The notes beneath the pieces are model-generated. The model did not search any database. It was given only the letters and a program-made list of their open reading frames with translations, and was not told where the DNA came from. The translations under genes and the position numbers were made by a program. A DNA stretch of 64,000 bases from Desulfovibrio desulfuricans. Its GTDB lineage: Bacteria; Desulfobacterota; Desulfovibrionia; Desulfovibrionales; Desulfovibrionaceae. Of this stretch, positions 28,952 to 37,004 are shown one piece after another. Where the stretch lies: contig NZ_CP036295.1 in the NCBI RefSeq assembly GCF_004801255.1, positions 1,934,001-1,998,000 of the forward strand, written 5' to 3'. Within the stretch, counting starts at the first letter, position 1, and every line of letters starts with the position of its first letter.

Positions 28952-29771
28952 AGCCGTTCACGACCACTTTCTGCATCCGCACAATGTGGGTCCCCTGGAA
29001 GACGCCAACGCCATAGGCGAGGTAGGCAGCCTGACCTGCGGCGACGCCCTTAAGCTCTACCTCAAGATCAACGACCAGCATATCATCGAGGGCGCGAGCT
29101 TTGAAACCTTTGGCTGCGCCAGCGCCATTGCCTCCAGCTCTGTGCTCACAGACATGGTCAAGGGCATGTCGGTCGAAGACGCCCTTAAAATCACCAACAA
29201 GGACATCACCAACGCCCTTGGCGGCCTGCCCAAGCAAAAAATGCACTGCTCCGTCATGGGGCAGGAGGCCCTTGAAGCCGCCATCCGTCAGTGGAAGGGA
29301 GAGCCTCCGGTGCCCCACGCCCACGAAGACGGCAAGCTTGTGTGCAAGTGCTTTGGCATCACCGATGCCCAGATCATACGCGCTATTACCGAAAACGGCC
29401 TTAAAACCGTTGAAGAAATCACCAACTACACCAAGGCTGGCGGCGCGTGCGGCGAATGCCTTGATGAAATCGCCGAGATACTGGCCGCCCAGCTCAAGCA
29501 AAAGCCGCTGGTCGAGCTCAAGCCCAGACCGCGCCTTACCAATGTGCAGCGCATGCAAATGGTGCTGAAGACCATTGAAGAGGAAATTCGCCCGCAGCTT
29601 GCGGCCGACGGCGGGGACATTGAACTTGTGGATGTGGACGGTCTGCGCGTTGTGGTTTCCCTGCGCGGGCGGTGCGCCCAGTGCCGCTCCAGCGAGGTGA
29701 CCATTCGCGATCTGGTGCAGCGCATGCTGCGCGAGCATGTAGAAGCCGACATCGTGGTTGAGGAGGCCTAA
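28935..29771 (+). CDS. nifU: Fe-S cluster scaffold NifU, full three-domain form
   Basis: 278 residues in NifU order. The IscU-like scaffold has C35, C61 and C105. The central [2Fe-2S] BFD-type domain has C137, C139, C172 and C175. The C-terminal Nfu domain has CAQC at 247-250. It builds transient clusters from sulfide supplied by the cysteine desulfurase 5 bp downstream. In Desulfovibrio-type anaerobes this form serves general Fe-S assembly as well as nitrogenase; no nitrogenase genes are in the window. Its start lies inside the 3' end of the Rrf2 gene. Confidence 0.96.
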   Translation: MWNYTKAVHDHFLHPHNVGPLEDANAIGEVGSLTCGDALKLYLKINDQHIIEGASFETFGCASAIASSSVLTDMVKGMSVEDALKITNKDITNALGGLPKQKMHCSVMGQEALEAAIRQWKGEPPVPHAHEDGKLVCKCFGITDAQIIRAITENGLKTVEEITNYTKAGGACGECLDEIAEILAAQLKQKPLVELKPRPRLTNVQRMQMVLKTIEEEIRPQLAADGGDIELVDVDGLRVVVSLRGRCAQCRSSEVTIRDLVQRMLREHVEADIVVEEA

Positions 29772-29776
29772 CCGCC

Positions 29777-30931
29777 ATGAAGACCATCTATTTTGACAAC
29801 AACGCCACCACAGCGGTGGCGCCTGAAGTTCGCGAGGCCATACTGCCCTACCTGGGCGAATTTTATGGCAACCCTTCGAGCATGCACACCTTTGGCGGAC
29901 AGGTGGCGGACGCGGTTGAAACAGCTCGCGAAAACATGGCCGCCCTGCTGGGCGCAAGCCCGGACGAAATCATCTTTACCTCGTGCGGGTCTGAAAGCGA
30001 CAACGCCGCCATCTGGTCGGCCACACAGACCCAGCCCGAAAAACGCCACCTCATCACAACAAGGGTTGAGCACCCTGCTGTGCTCAGCGTCATGCAGCAC
30101 TGGGAACGCCAGGGCTACCGCGTCACCTACCTTGGCGTAGACAACAAGGGCCGCCTTGATCTGGATGAATACGCAGCAGCCCTCACCTCCGACACGGCGC
30201 TGGCCTCCATCATGTTTGCCAACAACGAAGTGGGCAACATCTACCCCATCCAGCAAATGGCGGAAATGGCCAAGGACAAGGGCATTCTGTTCCACACCGA
30301 CGCCGTGCAGGCCGTGGGCAAAACCCCCATTGATCTGGCCCATCTGCCCGTTGACATGCTTTCGCTCTCTGGGCACAAGCTGCACGCCCCCAAGGGCATT
30401 GGCGTGCTCTACGTTCGCAAGGGCGTTCGTTTTCGCCCGTTTTTGCGGGGCGGGCATCAGGAAAAAGGCCGCCGCGCCGGTACGGAAAACGTGCCCTATA
30501 TTGCCGGCCTTGGGGCCGCAGCCAAGCTGGCCGCTACCCACATGCAGGAAGAACGCGTCAACGTTGCCCTGCTGCGCGACAGGCTTGAAAAGGGCCTTGT
30601 GGAACGCATACCCGACTGCATGGTCAACGGCGATGTGGAAAACCGCCTGCCCAACACCACCAATATCGCCTTTAAAAACGTGGAAGGCGAGGCCATCCTG
30701 CTGATGCTCGACAGGCTGGGCGTGTGTGCAAGCTCCGGCTCGGCGTGCACGTCGGGCAGCCTTGAGCCCTCGCATGTGCTCCGCGCCATGGGCGTGCCGT
30801 TTACCTTCGCGCACGGCTCCATACGCCTTTCGCTTTCGCGCTACTCAACGCAGGAAGAAGTGGACTTTGTCATCGAAAACTTCCCCGACGTGATCAAAAC
30901 CCTGCGCATGATTTCGCCCTTTAAAAACTAG
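29777..30931 (+). CDS. nifS: Cysteine desulfurase NifS/IscS
   Basis: PLP enzyme of 384 residues that releases sulfur from cysteine for cluster assembly. FDNNATT opens the chain, the PLP Lys is K201 in SLSGHKLHAPKG, and the catalytic cysteine is C324 in SSGSACTSGSLEPSHVL, the group I (NifS/IscS) motif. It follows nifU by 5 bp and ends in a terminator. The name nifS rather than iscS follows from its NifU partner. Confidence 0.96.
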   Translation: MKTIYFDNNATTAVAPEVREAILPYLGEFYGNPSSMHTFGGQVADAVETARENMAALLGASPDEIIFTSCGSESDNAAIWSATQTQPEKRHLITTRVEHPAVLSVMQHWERQGYRVTYLGVDNKGRLDLDEYAAALTSDTALASIMFANNEVGNIYPIQQMAEMAKDKGILFHTDAVQAVGKTPIDLAHLPVDMLSLSGHKLHAPKGIGVLYVRKGVRFRPFLRGGHQEKGRRAGTENVPYIAGLGAAAKLAATHMQEERVNVALLRDRLEKGLVERIPDCMVNGDVENRLPNTTNIAFKNVEGEAILLMLDRLGVCASSGSACTSGSLEPSHVLRAMGVPFTFAHGSIRLSLSRYSTQEEVDFVIENFPDVIKTLRMISPFKN

Positions 30932-30971
30932 CTGTTGCCCATACCCAATAGCAAGCAATAACTCGTGTACA

Positions 30972-31012
30972 AGCAGTGCCGCTCCCCAATACAGGTGCGG
31001 CACTGCTTTTTT
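30972..31012 (+). terminator. Terminator of the Rrf2-nifU-nifS operon
   Basis: agcagtgccgc (30972-30982) pairs with gcggcactgct (30997-31007), followed by six T. Confidence 0.9.
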
Positions 31013-31198
31013 GGGACACGGCGAGTCGCTGGCAGCTGCAGGCCGGCAGTTGAAAAATGCACGGCCGCAGCGCATCCTGACGGGCCATATTTTTTTTGCG
31101 TGCTGCAGCCAACTGCCGCATGTGGCTATTGCCTCCATGTCGCTATTGACCTTTCGTTTTAATTTGAATAGCCATCTTGTGATGGGAGAATACGTTTC

Positions 31199-32446
31199 AT
31201 GCGGTCCATTCGTCTTTTTGATTTGCTGATGGGTTTTTCGCGCGCACTTGATATGGTTACGCCATTCCTTGCGGGTCATCATTTGCGCGTTGCCTTTTTA
31301 AGTCAGATTATTGCCGAGCGGCTGCGGCTTTCCGCCTCCTCCCGCAAGTACATGCTTATGGCCAGCATGCTGCACGACATAGGGGCCATACCGCTTAAAA
31401 GCGAGACCAAGGACCTTGTTTTTGAACGCAACAAGGCACTGCACTGCCGGGCTGGCTGGGCCTTTTGCAAAACAACCGGTCTGCCGCGTCCGGTTTGCGA
31501 CATGGTGCTGCACCACCATACGGAATGGGACAGTTACAGCCCGGAGGATCAAAACGCCCTGCCTGCCAACTGCATACACATGGCTGACAGGATTGATATT
31601 GCCCTGCGCGGCAAGCAGTTTGCTGACCTGCGCGGCATCTGCCGCATGTTGCAGGCCAAAACCAGTGAATACGCCCCTGAAAACCTCGCGGCGATGGAAT
31701 CCGTTGCTGACGATGCCGCTGTGAACAGCCTTTTGGCCAGTCCCCAAAAAATGGAACAGCACCTGGCCTCAACCTTTGGCATGGTTGTTCTTGGCCCGGT
31801 GCAGCTTGTGGATTTGTGCGGCCTTTTTTCGCAAACCATCGACTCCAAAAGCCCCTTCACGGCCACGCATTCCATGGGCGTGGCGCACACGGCCCGTATG
31901 CTGCTCAAACTCAGCCGTATGGCCGATATCGGCGACCTTACAACCATGTTTATCGCCGGGCTGCTGCACGACATAGGCAAACTTGCCATCCCATTGGAAA
32001 TTTTGGAAAAACCAACGTCCCTTACCCCTAAAGAAATGCTGCAAATACAACAGCACGCCCAAAACAGCCTGGAACTTTTGGGTTCCATACCCGGCTTTAC
32101 CTGCGTGCGGGAATGGGGGGGAAGACATCACGAACGCATTGACGGCACAGGCTACCCCGAACGAGTCAAGGGGAGCGGCCTTTCCCTGCCGGTGCGCATT
32201 ATCGCCGTGGCGGATGTTTTTACCGCGCTGACAGAAGACCGCCCTTACCGTCAGGGCATGCCCCTGCCCAAAGCCATGGCGCTCATTGAGTCCATGGCCG
32301 AGCTTAACTACCTCGACGCAGATGTGGTAAGCCTGCTCGCCGACAATGTGGCTCAGGTAAACAGGGCGCGCATCCGCGCCCAGCGCCGCGCGGCTGCAAA
32401 TTTTGTGGTCATGCGCAGATTGTGCGGCGCGACTGCTGCGGCCTGA
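31199..32446 (+). CDS. Double HD-domain protein with C-terminal HD-GYP
   Basis: 415 residues. The N-terminal half is an HD module (HHLRVAFLSQ, MLHDIGAIPL, later VLHHHTEWDSY). The C-terminal half is a full HD-GYP domain: HSMGVAHTARMLL, GLLHDIGKLAIP and HHERIDGTGYP. HD-GYP enzymes hydrolyse cyclic di-GMP. The N-terminal module keeps HD residues but has no GYP motif, so it may be regulatory. No receiver or membrane segment precedes it. GGGAG lies upstream of ATG 31199. It stands alone after a 267-bp gap. Confidence 0.88.
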   Translation: MRSIRLFDLLMGFSRALDMVTPFLAGHHLRVAFLSQIIAERLRLSASSRKYMLMASMLHDIGAIPLKSETKDLVFERNKALHCRAGWAFCKTTGLPRPVCDMVLHHHTEWDSYSPEDQNALPANCIHMADRIDIALRGKQFADLRGICRMLQAKTSEYAPENLAAMESVADDAAVNSLLASPQKMEQHLASTFGMVVLGPVQLVDLCGLFSQTIDSKSPFTATHSMGVAHTARMLLKLSRMADIGDLTTMFIAGLLHDIGKLAIPLEILEKPTSLTPKEMLQIQQHAQNSLELLGSIPGFTCVREWGGRHHERIDGTGYPERVKGSGLSLPVRIIAVADVFTALTEDRPYRQGMPLPKAMALIESMAELNYLDADVVSLLADNVAQVNRARIRAQRRAAANFVVMRRLCGATAAA

Positions 32447-32561
32447 TCCCCTGCCGCATTCCCCACACTACCCATAGGGGAAACAAAGGGGCGTTCCTGT
32501 AATTTTTCTGCTTATTGCTCCCCCTTGCAGGTCTGCTCACCTACAGCCCACGCATCCTTTT

Positions 32562-33110
32562 TTGAGCGCTGCGGTTATCCTTTCACTTGTCTTTTCTGCC
32601 TGCGGGCTTGTGCCGCGTTACAGGTACCTGCTGCCCCTGCGCAAACTCTCCGCCGCAGTGTCCCAAAAGGTCGACGAGGCCCCGCTGGTCATCACCACAG
32701 CATGCGATGTTATACGCGTGCTCGAAGACAGCCTGAAAACGCGGGCGGGCGCGCTCAGACGCGACCTCAACGAGGCCCGGGGTACTGTCGAAAAACTGCA
32801 GCACGAAGTGCAAAGCCTGCGCAAAGTCGCACCGAGACCGCTCAGGCCCAGCGCTGCACTGTCCACGCCCACCCCTGCACTGCCGCCCTCGCACGGGCAA
32901 AAAAAAGCCCCGCAGATGCGGGGAACACTGGTTTATGAATGGCAGCTTATGAAAACTGCCCCTGCCTGCGCCGTGCCAGGGGAGATATCACGGGATGTTT
33001 CTGCGCCGAGGTTGCCCAGCACTGATGCCTTCTGGCGAAATCACTCAGCTGCGGCGCAGCCCTGCGGCTATCCGCTCTCTGTCGGCGCGGTCAAGCAGCC
33101 GCTGGTTTGA
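32562..33110 (+). CDS. Possible membrane-anchored coiled-coil protein, uncertain
   Basis: An open frame of 182 codons from TTG. It encodes a hydrophobic N-terminal segment (AAVILSLVFSACGLVP) and a charged helical stretch with coiled-coil character (about 30-90). A Pro/Ala-rich low-complexity part follows, and the last 66 bases run opposite the 3' end of nrdG. No ATG and no good ribosome site is present, and I recognise no family. The 600-bp gap it fills would otherwise be unusually empty for this genome. It may be real or a chance frame. Confidence 0.3.
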   Translation: MSAAVILSLVFSACGLVPRYRYLLPLRKLSAAVSQKVDEAPLVITTACDVIRVLEDSLKTRAGALRRDLNEARGTVEKLQHEVQSLRKVAPRPLRPSAALSTPTPALPPSHGQKKAPQMRGTLVYEWQLMKTAPACAVPGEISRDVSAPRLPSTDAFWRNHSAAAQPCGYPLSVGAVKQPLV

Positions 33111-33560
33111 GCTGCCCCTGAACTGCAGCTCAAGATCGCGCAGGTCTTCCATGTAGGGGCCGTCCACAAGAATATCCGTCAGATCCAGCAGCCGGCCTGT
33201 CCAGGGGTCGTCGCGCGCCAGCAAGGCCTCAAAAACATAGCCGGTGTAGGTCATCACGCTTTTTCCCATGGCTCGCGCGCCCGCTGCCACGGCGCAAAGC
33301 GCCTCGGCCTGCTCAAAAGGTTCGCCGCCCGACAGCGTTATACCCGACAACAGCGGATTTTCCGCCATCTGGGCAAGGGCGGCCTCTGCCGTCAGCAGAA
33401 AGCCGCCCTCAAAGCTGTGCGTCTGCGGATTGTGACACCCCTTACAGTGGTGCGGGCAACCCTGCGTAAACAGTACATACCGCAGCCCCGGTCCGTCCAC
33501 TATGGATTCCTCCACAATGCCCGACAGCCGCATGAGCGCGGTCTTGCATGATTCAGGCAT
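33045..33560 (-). CDS. nrdG: Anaerobic ribonucleotide reductase activating enzyme NrdG
   Basis: Radical-SAM activase that installs the glycyl radical. 171 residues, with the cluster motif C-x3-C-x2-C in QGCPHHCKGCHNPQ and the SAM-site SGGEPF. ATG 33560 (MPESCKTALMRLSG) is chosen because it overlaps the end of the preceding small gene by 8 nt (ATGCCTGA), which is typical translational coupling; an inner ATG at 33530 is possible. Its target glycine lies on the small protein encoded just upstream. Transcribed with nrdD under the cobalamin riboswitch. Confidence 0.93.
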   Translation of the reverse strand: MPESCKTALMRLSGIVEESIVDGPGLRYVLFTQGCPHHCKGCHNPQTHSFEGGFLLTAEAALAQMAENPLLSGITLSGGEPFEQAEALCAVAAGARAMGKSVMTYTGYVFEALLARDDPWTGRLLDLTDILVDGPYMEDLRDLELQFRGSSNQRLLDRADRERIAAGLRRS

Positions 33561-33723
33561 GCTTGACGCGGTCGTGCTCTTCAGCGCGTTTGGCGTTGTT
33601 GAAACGGTCAAGCGTTCCCACAAGGTAACCAGTGATGCGGCGGGTGCGTTCAAAACCCACATTCTGCCCAACCAGTTTCTGTGCGGGTTTGGTTTCCGCA
33701 AACAGACTCGATTTCATCAGCAT
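33553..33723 (-). CDS. Detached glycyl-radical domain of class III ribonucleotide reductase
   Basis: A gene of 56 codons. The C-terminal half aligns with the last 30 residues of one-piece NrdD: RRITGYLVGTLDRFNNAK and DRVKH match the E. coli-type RRVCGYLGS...FNAGK...RVKHL ending. The Gly of TGYL (residue 32) is the position of the stable radical. AAGGAG lies 7 nt before ATG 33723, and the stop overlaps the nrdG start. The main NrdD, 52 bp upstream, lacks this segment. The two proteins probably assemble into the working enzyme. The frame stays open back into the nrdD 3' end, so a frameshift fusion cannot be excluded. Confidence 0.85.
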   Translation of the reverse strand: MLMKSSLFAETKPAQKLVGQNVGFERTRRITGYLVGTLDRFNNAKRAEEHDRVKHA

Positions 33724-33775
33724 GTGCTCTCTCCTTGCTCTAAGCAAAAGATGGTGAAAAAAATGTATGTTACCG

Positions 33776-36031
33776 CTAGTCCCACTTGGGGGTGTGCGGG
33801 TATTTTTTGCGCAATTGTTCAAGCAGTTCGGCGCTTACGGCCTCGCCTTCCTTGCGCCCGCAACGGGGGCAGGCTCCGTTGATCACGCCCACGTAACCGC
33901 AGACAGGGTCGCGGTCGAGAGGATGGTTGATGGAGCCGTAGCCAACGCCGTTGTCGTGCATAAAACGGATAATACTTTCAAATGCCTCAAGATTTTTGCA
34001 GGTGTCGCCGTCCAGCTCCACATAGGTAATGTGGCCTGCATTGGTCAGGGCATGATAGGGAGCCTCAATCTGTATTTTTTTAAAGGCCTTGATGGGGCAA
34101 TACACCGGCACGTGGAAGGAGTTGGTATAATAATCCCTGTCGGTGATGCCGGGGATGCTGCCGTACTTGGCCTTGTCGAGCGTGACGAAGCGCCCGCTGA
34201 GACTTTCGGCGGGGGTGGCGATGAGTGAAAAATTGAGACCGGTTTTTTCCGCTTCTTCGTCGCAGCGCTTACGCATCTGGGAGATGATTTCAAGCCCCAG
34301 TTTCTGCGCTTCTTCGCTCTCGCCGTGATGTTTGCCCACAAGCGCCTTGAGCGTTTCGGCAAGGCCGATAAAGCCCACCGTCAGCGTACCGTGCTTGAGC
34401 ACTTCTTCAATGCTGTCGTCCCAACCCAGCTTGTCAGAATCAAGCCAGATTCCCTCGCCCATGAGGAAAGGATAGTTGCGCACCTTTTTGGCGCTCTGGA
34501 TCTTGAGCCGGTGCAAAAGCTGGCGAAAAACGAGGTCGATCTTGTCGTTGAGCAGGGCGTAAAAACGGTCTATGTCGCCCCGCGCGTCCAGCCCCAGGCG
34601 TGGCAGGTTAATGGACGTAAAACTCAGGTTGCCGCGCCCGCAGGTTACCTCCCGGTCTTTGTCGTACACGTTGCCGAGCACGCGCGTGCGGCAGCCCATA
34701 TAGGCCACCTCGGTATTGTAGTCGCCCGGATGATAGTACTTCAGGTTAAACGGCGCGTCGAGAAAGCTGAAATTGGGGAAGAGCCGCATGGCGGATACTT
34801 CCATGGCCAGCTTGAACAGGTCGTAGTTGGGATCTTCAGTATTGTAGTTGACGCCCGACTTGACCTTGAAAATCTGCACGGGGAAAATGGAGGTTTCGCC
34901 GTTGCCCAGCCCGGCCTTGGTGGCGCGCAGCAGGTTTTTGATAACCATGCGGCCTTCAGCCGAGGTATCCGTGCCGTAGTTGATGGAACTGAAGGGAACC
35001 TGCGCCCCGGCGCGAGAATTCATGGTGTTGAGGTTGTGGATCAGGGCTTCCATGGCCTGATACGTGCGGCGCTCGGTATACTTGAGGGCCTCGCCCGCAG
35101 CGTAGGCGTGCGCACGCGCCGCAATGTCGCGCTGATCTTCGGGGGCAGCCGCTGTCAGGGCAGCGCCAAAATCGTCGCAGGTGCCCAGGCGCGGGCCTTC
35201 GGGCAGCAGACCAATGAACCCTCTGGCGGCATCAATGGCGGCCTGTTCTTCAAGCCCGTTACTGATGCGCAAAAAGGCGGCAAAGGCGCGTTCATATTCC
35301 TTGCGGTAGGTTTTGACGACGCCCTCGGCCATGGCAAAGTCAAAATGCGGCACGCTCTGGCCGCCGTGCATTTCGTTCTGGTTGGCCTGAATGGCGATGC
35401 AGGCAAGGGCCGAATAGCTCTCAATGGAATTGGGCTCGCGCAAATGCCCGTGCCCCGTGGAAAAACCGTTTTTAAACAGGGGGATCAGGTCTATCTGGCA
35501 GCACGTTTCCGTGAGCATGTAAAAATCTTTGTCATGAATATGGATGTCGCCGTTGATATGCGCGGCCGAGGCATCCTTGGGCAAAATGTAATTGTCGATA
35601 AAAAACTTTGAGCCTTCAGAACCGTACCTGAGCATGGTTCCCATGGCCGTATCACCGTCGATATTGGCGTTTTCGCGCTTTATATCCTCCTGCAGGGCAG
35701 GAGAATAGGTGAGTTTTTTATAAATATCCATGAGATACGATTCCGCATTACGGATCTTCGTATGCTCTGCGCGGTAGAGAATGTAGGCCTTAGCGCTTTT
35801 GGCGTAGTCGTACTGGATGAGCGTTTCTTCAACAACATCCTGAATTTCTTCAACATGTTTGAGACTGCGCGACTCCAGCTTTTTGCACACCTTTTCGGTG
35901 ACAAACAGCAGGTCGGTGGGCGACATGTCTTCACCACCCACAGCCTGGTTAGCCTTGGTGATGGCATTGAGAATCTTGACCGAATCAAAAGGCACTTCCG
36001 TGCCGTCGCGCTTTATTATGCTGACGAGCAT
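33776..36031 (-). CDS. nrdD: Class III (anaerobic) ribonucleoside-triphosphate reductase, large part
   Basis: Reduces ribonucleotides to deoxyribonucleotides without oxygen. 751 residues. An N-terminal ATP-cone (about 1-95, IIKRDGTEVPFDSVKI) senses ATP/dATP. The ten-stranded barrel follows. A zinc motif near the end has C711, C721 and C724 (CGYVGVINGACPRCGR). The chain stops 27 residues later (HTPKWD) without the usual glycyl-radical segment, which is encoded by the next small gene. TTGGAG lies 8 nt before ATG 36031. A cobalamin riboswitch and terminator in the leader predict shut-off when B12 is present. Confidence 0.95.
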   Translation of the reverse strand: MLVSIIKRDGTEVPFDSVKILNAITKANQAVGGEDMSPTDLLFVTEKVCKKLESRSLKHVEEIQDVVEETLIQYDYAKSAKAYILYRAEHTKIRNAESYLMDIYKKLTYSPALQEDIKRENANIDGDTAMGTMLRYGSEGSKFFIDNYILPKDASAAHINGDIHIHDKDFYMLTETCCQIDLIPLFKNGFSTGHGHLREPNSIESYSALACIAIQANQNEMHGGQSVPHFDFAMAEGVVKTYRKEYERAFAAFLRISNGLEEQAAIDAARGFIGLLPEGPRLGTCDDFGAALTAAAPEDQRDIAARAHAYAAGEALKYTERRTYQAMEALIHNLNTMNSRAGAQVPFSSINYGTDTSAEGRMVIKNLLRATKAGLGNGETSIFPVQIFKVKSGVNYNTEDPNYDLFKLAMEVSAMRLFPNFSFLDAPFNLKYYHPGDYNTEVAYMGCRTRVLGNVYDKDREVTCGRGNLSFTSINLPRLGLDARGDIDRFYALLNDKIDLVFRQLLHRLKIQSAKKVRNYPFLMGEGIWLDSDKLGWDDSIEEVLKHGTLTVGFIGLAETLKALVGKHHGESEEAQKLGLEIISQMRKRCDEEAEKTGLNFSLIATPAESLSGRFVTLDKAKYGSIPGITDRDYYTNSFHVPVYCPIKAFKKIQIEAPYHALTNAGHITYVELDGDTCKNLEAFESIIRFMHDNGVGYGSINHPLDRDPVCGYVGVINGACPRCGRKEGEAVSAELLEQLRKKYPHTPKWD

Positions 36032-36061
36032 GCAATTCGCTCCAACTTGTGGGCCATGAAC

Positions 36062-36089
36062 AAAAAGGCCGCCCGGTCAAAACGGGCGG
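36062..36089 (-). terminator. Expression-platform terminator of the nrdD riboswitch
   Basis: On the minus strand CCGCCCG (36083-36089) pairs with CGGGCGG (36069-36075), followed by ccTTTTT. It lies between the aptamer and the nrdD start, and a neighbouring hairpin (tgggcc/ggcccg, near 36093-36108) could compete with it. This fits transcriptional attenuation. Confidence 0.75.
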
Positions 36090-36164
36090 ACGGGCCATTG
36101 CTGGCCCATTTGTGATGGTTCTTCCGCAAAAGCCCGTTGCAGAGGATCCTTTTTCTAAGAACGG

Positions 36165-36317
36165 TTGAAAGCAGGTCTTCCGGCTTGCCTGCCGCATTTC
36201 TGCCTTCCCAGATTACCCAGTGGCATGTAGTGAAATGCGGTTTTGAACAGGCTCACGGCGGCGGGTCCGCTCCCGATTTGCACGGGCATTCCCTATTAAG
36301 CTCCATGGCGCTTTCAA
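36165..36317 (-). promoter_or_regulatory. Cobalamin (B12) riboswitch
   Basis: The minus strand carries the B12 box AGCCGGAAGACCTGC (36171-36185), preceded by GCCACTGGGTAATCTGGGA and GGGAATGCCCGTGCAAATC, all standard aptamer elements. The outer P1 helix forms between TTGAAAG (36311-36317) and CTTTCAA (36165-36171). Adenosylcobalamin binding to this class normally represses the downstream gene. Here that is nrdD, a B12-independent reductase, which implies that a B12-dependent class II enzyme is encoded elsewhere. Confidence 0.93.
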
Positions 36318-36324
36318 TGTCTAG

Positions 36325-36353
36325 AAAATCTCAAAAGACTTGCATTGTGTCAA
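36325..36353 (-). promoter_or_regulatory. Candidate promoter of the nrdD operon
   Basis: On the minus strand TTGACA (36348-36353) is 17 bp from GATTTT (36325-36330), a weak -10. The predicted start falls at the first base of the riboswitch P1 helix, which supports the assignment. Confidence 0.5.
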
Positions 36354-36917
36354 TAAATGCGCAAAAAAAACATGTCCAAGGTTCAAAGCAAAACACTGTT
36401 TAGATTACTGAAATTTGTTATTTGCCCTTATTTTCACCATGTACAGGCCGCACAATAGAGGGGCGGTGACAAAATTGTTCGCCCTTGTAGGCTGCCGGAT
36501 CACGTCAGGTGACCTGCTGCAACTGTGATGTTGATTGCGCTCACGAAACATTTCGCCATGCACGCAGGCACGCTTGCCCGCATGGCGCTGCCGCTCCTGA
36601 CACGGCACTGCGAACGCAGCCGATGCCAGTGCGAGCCTTCAGTAGAAGGCAGTTCCAATAAGCGCAAAAATGAACCTACTCTACCCCCGCCCTCTTTTCA
36701 AGACGGCCCCCCCGCAGCTTGGGAACTTAGGGAAAACTTGACATTCTAATTTGCCCGCAAATTGCCAAAAAATCAGCCTGCAAAAACTTTTTTTGTATGA
36801 TAAACTGAGGGTTGGGCAAATTTTCATTTACTCCCCCTCATCCGTTGTGCGCCGCGCCAACCGCCGGCTTTTGCGCATCATGGGCACAAGGCGCACTGCC
36901 AGCCTCCCTGCCGCCGC
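36354..36917. other. Non-coding stretch upstream of nrdD
   Basis: About 560 bp with no recognised gene on either strand. It lies between the nrdD promoter and the terminator of the M16 peptidase gene. I see no clear repeat or structured RNA in it. Confidence 0.5.
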
Positions 36918-36981
36918 AAAAAAAGAGCCGTACAGCTTGCCGCCTCCCCGCCAGATGCGGAAGGGCGGCCCAGCCATACGG
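36918..36981 (-). terminator. Terminator of the M16 peptidase gene
   Basis: On the minus strand a long imperfect hairpin pairs ccgtatgg...gccgcc with ggcggc...tgtacgg (36928-36981), followed by a run of seven T (36918-36924). Confidence 0.8.
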
Positions 36982-37004
36982 CCCGGAACAGGCGTAATCG
37001 CCGC

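Noticed and set aside
33776..33870. CGYVGVI at the end of NrdD as the glycyl-radical motif
   Set aside because: It is followed at once by CPRCGR and matches the zinc-site region of NrdD; the Arg before it and the downstream FN...K...RVKH pattern of the radical segment are absent here and present in the next gene.
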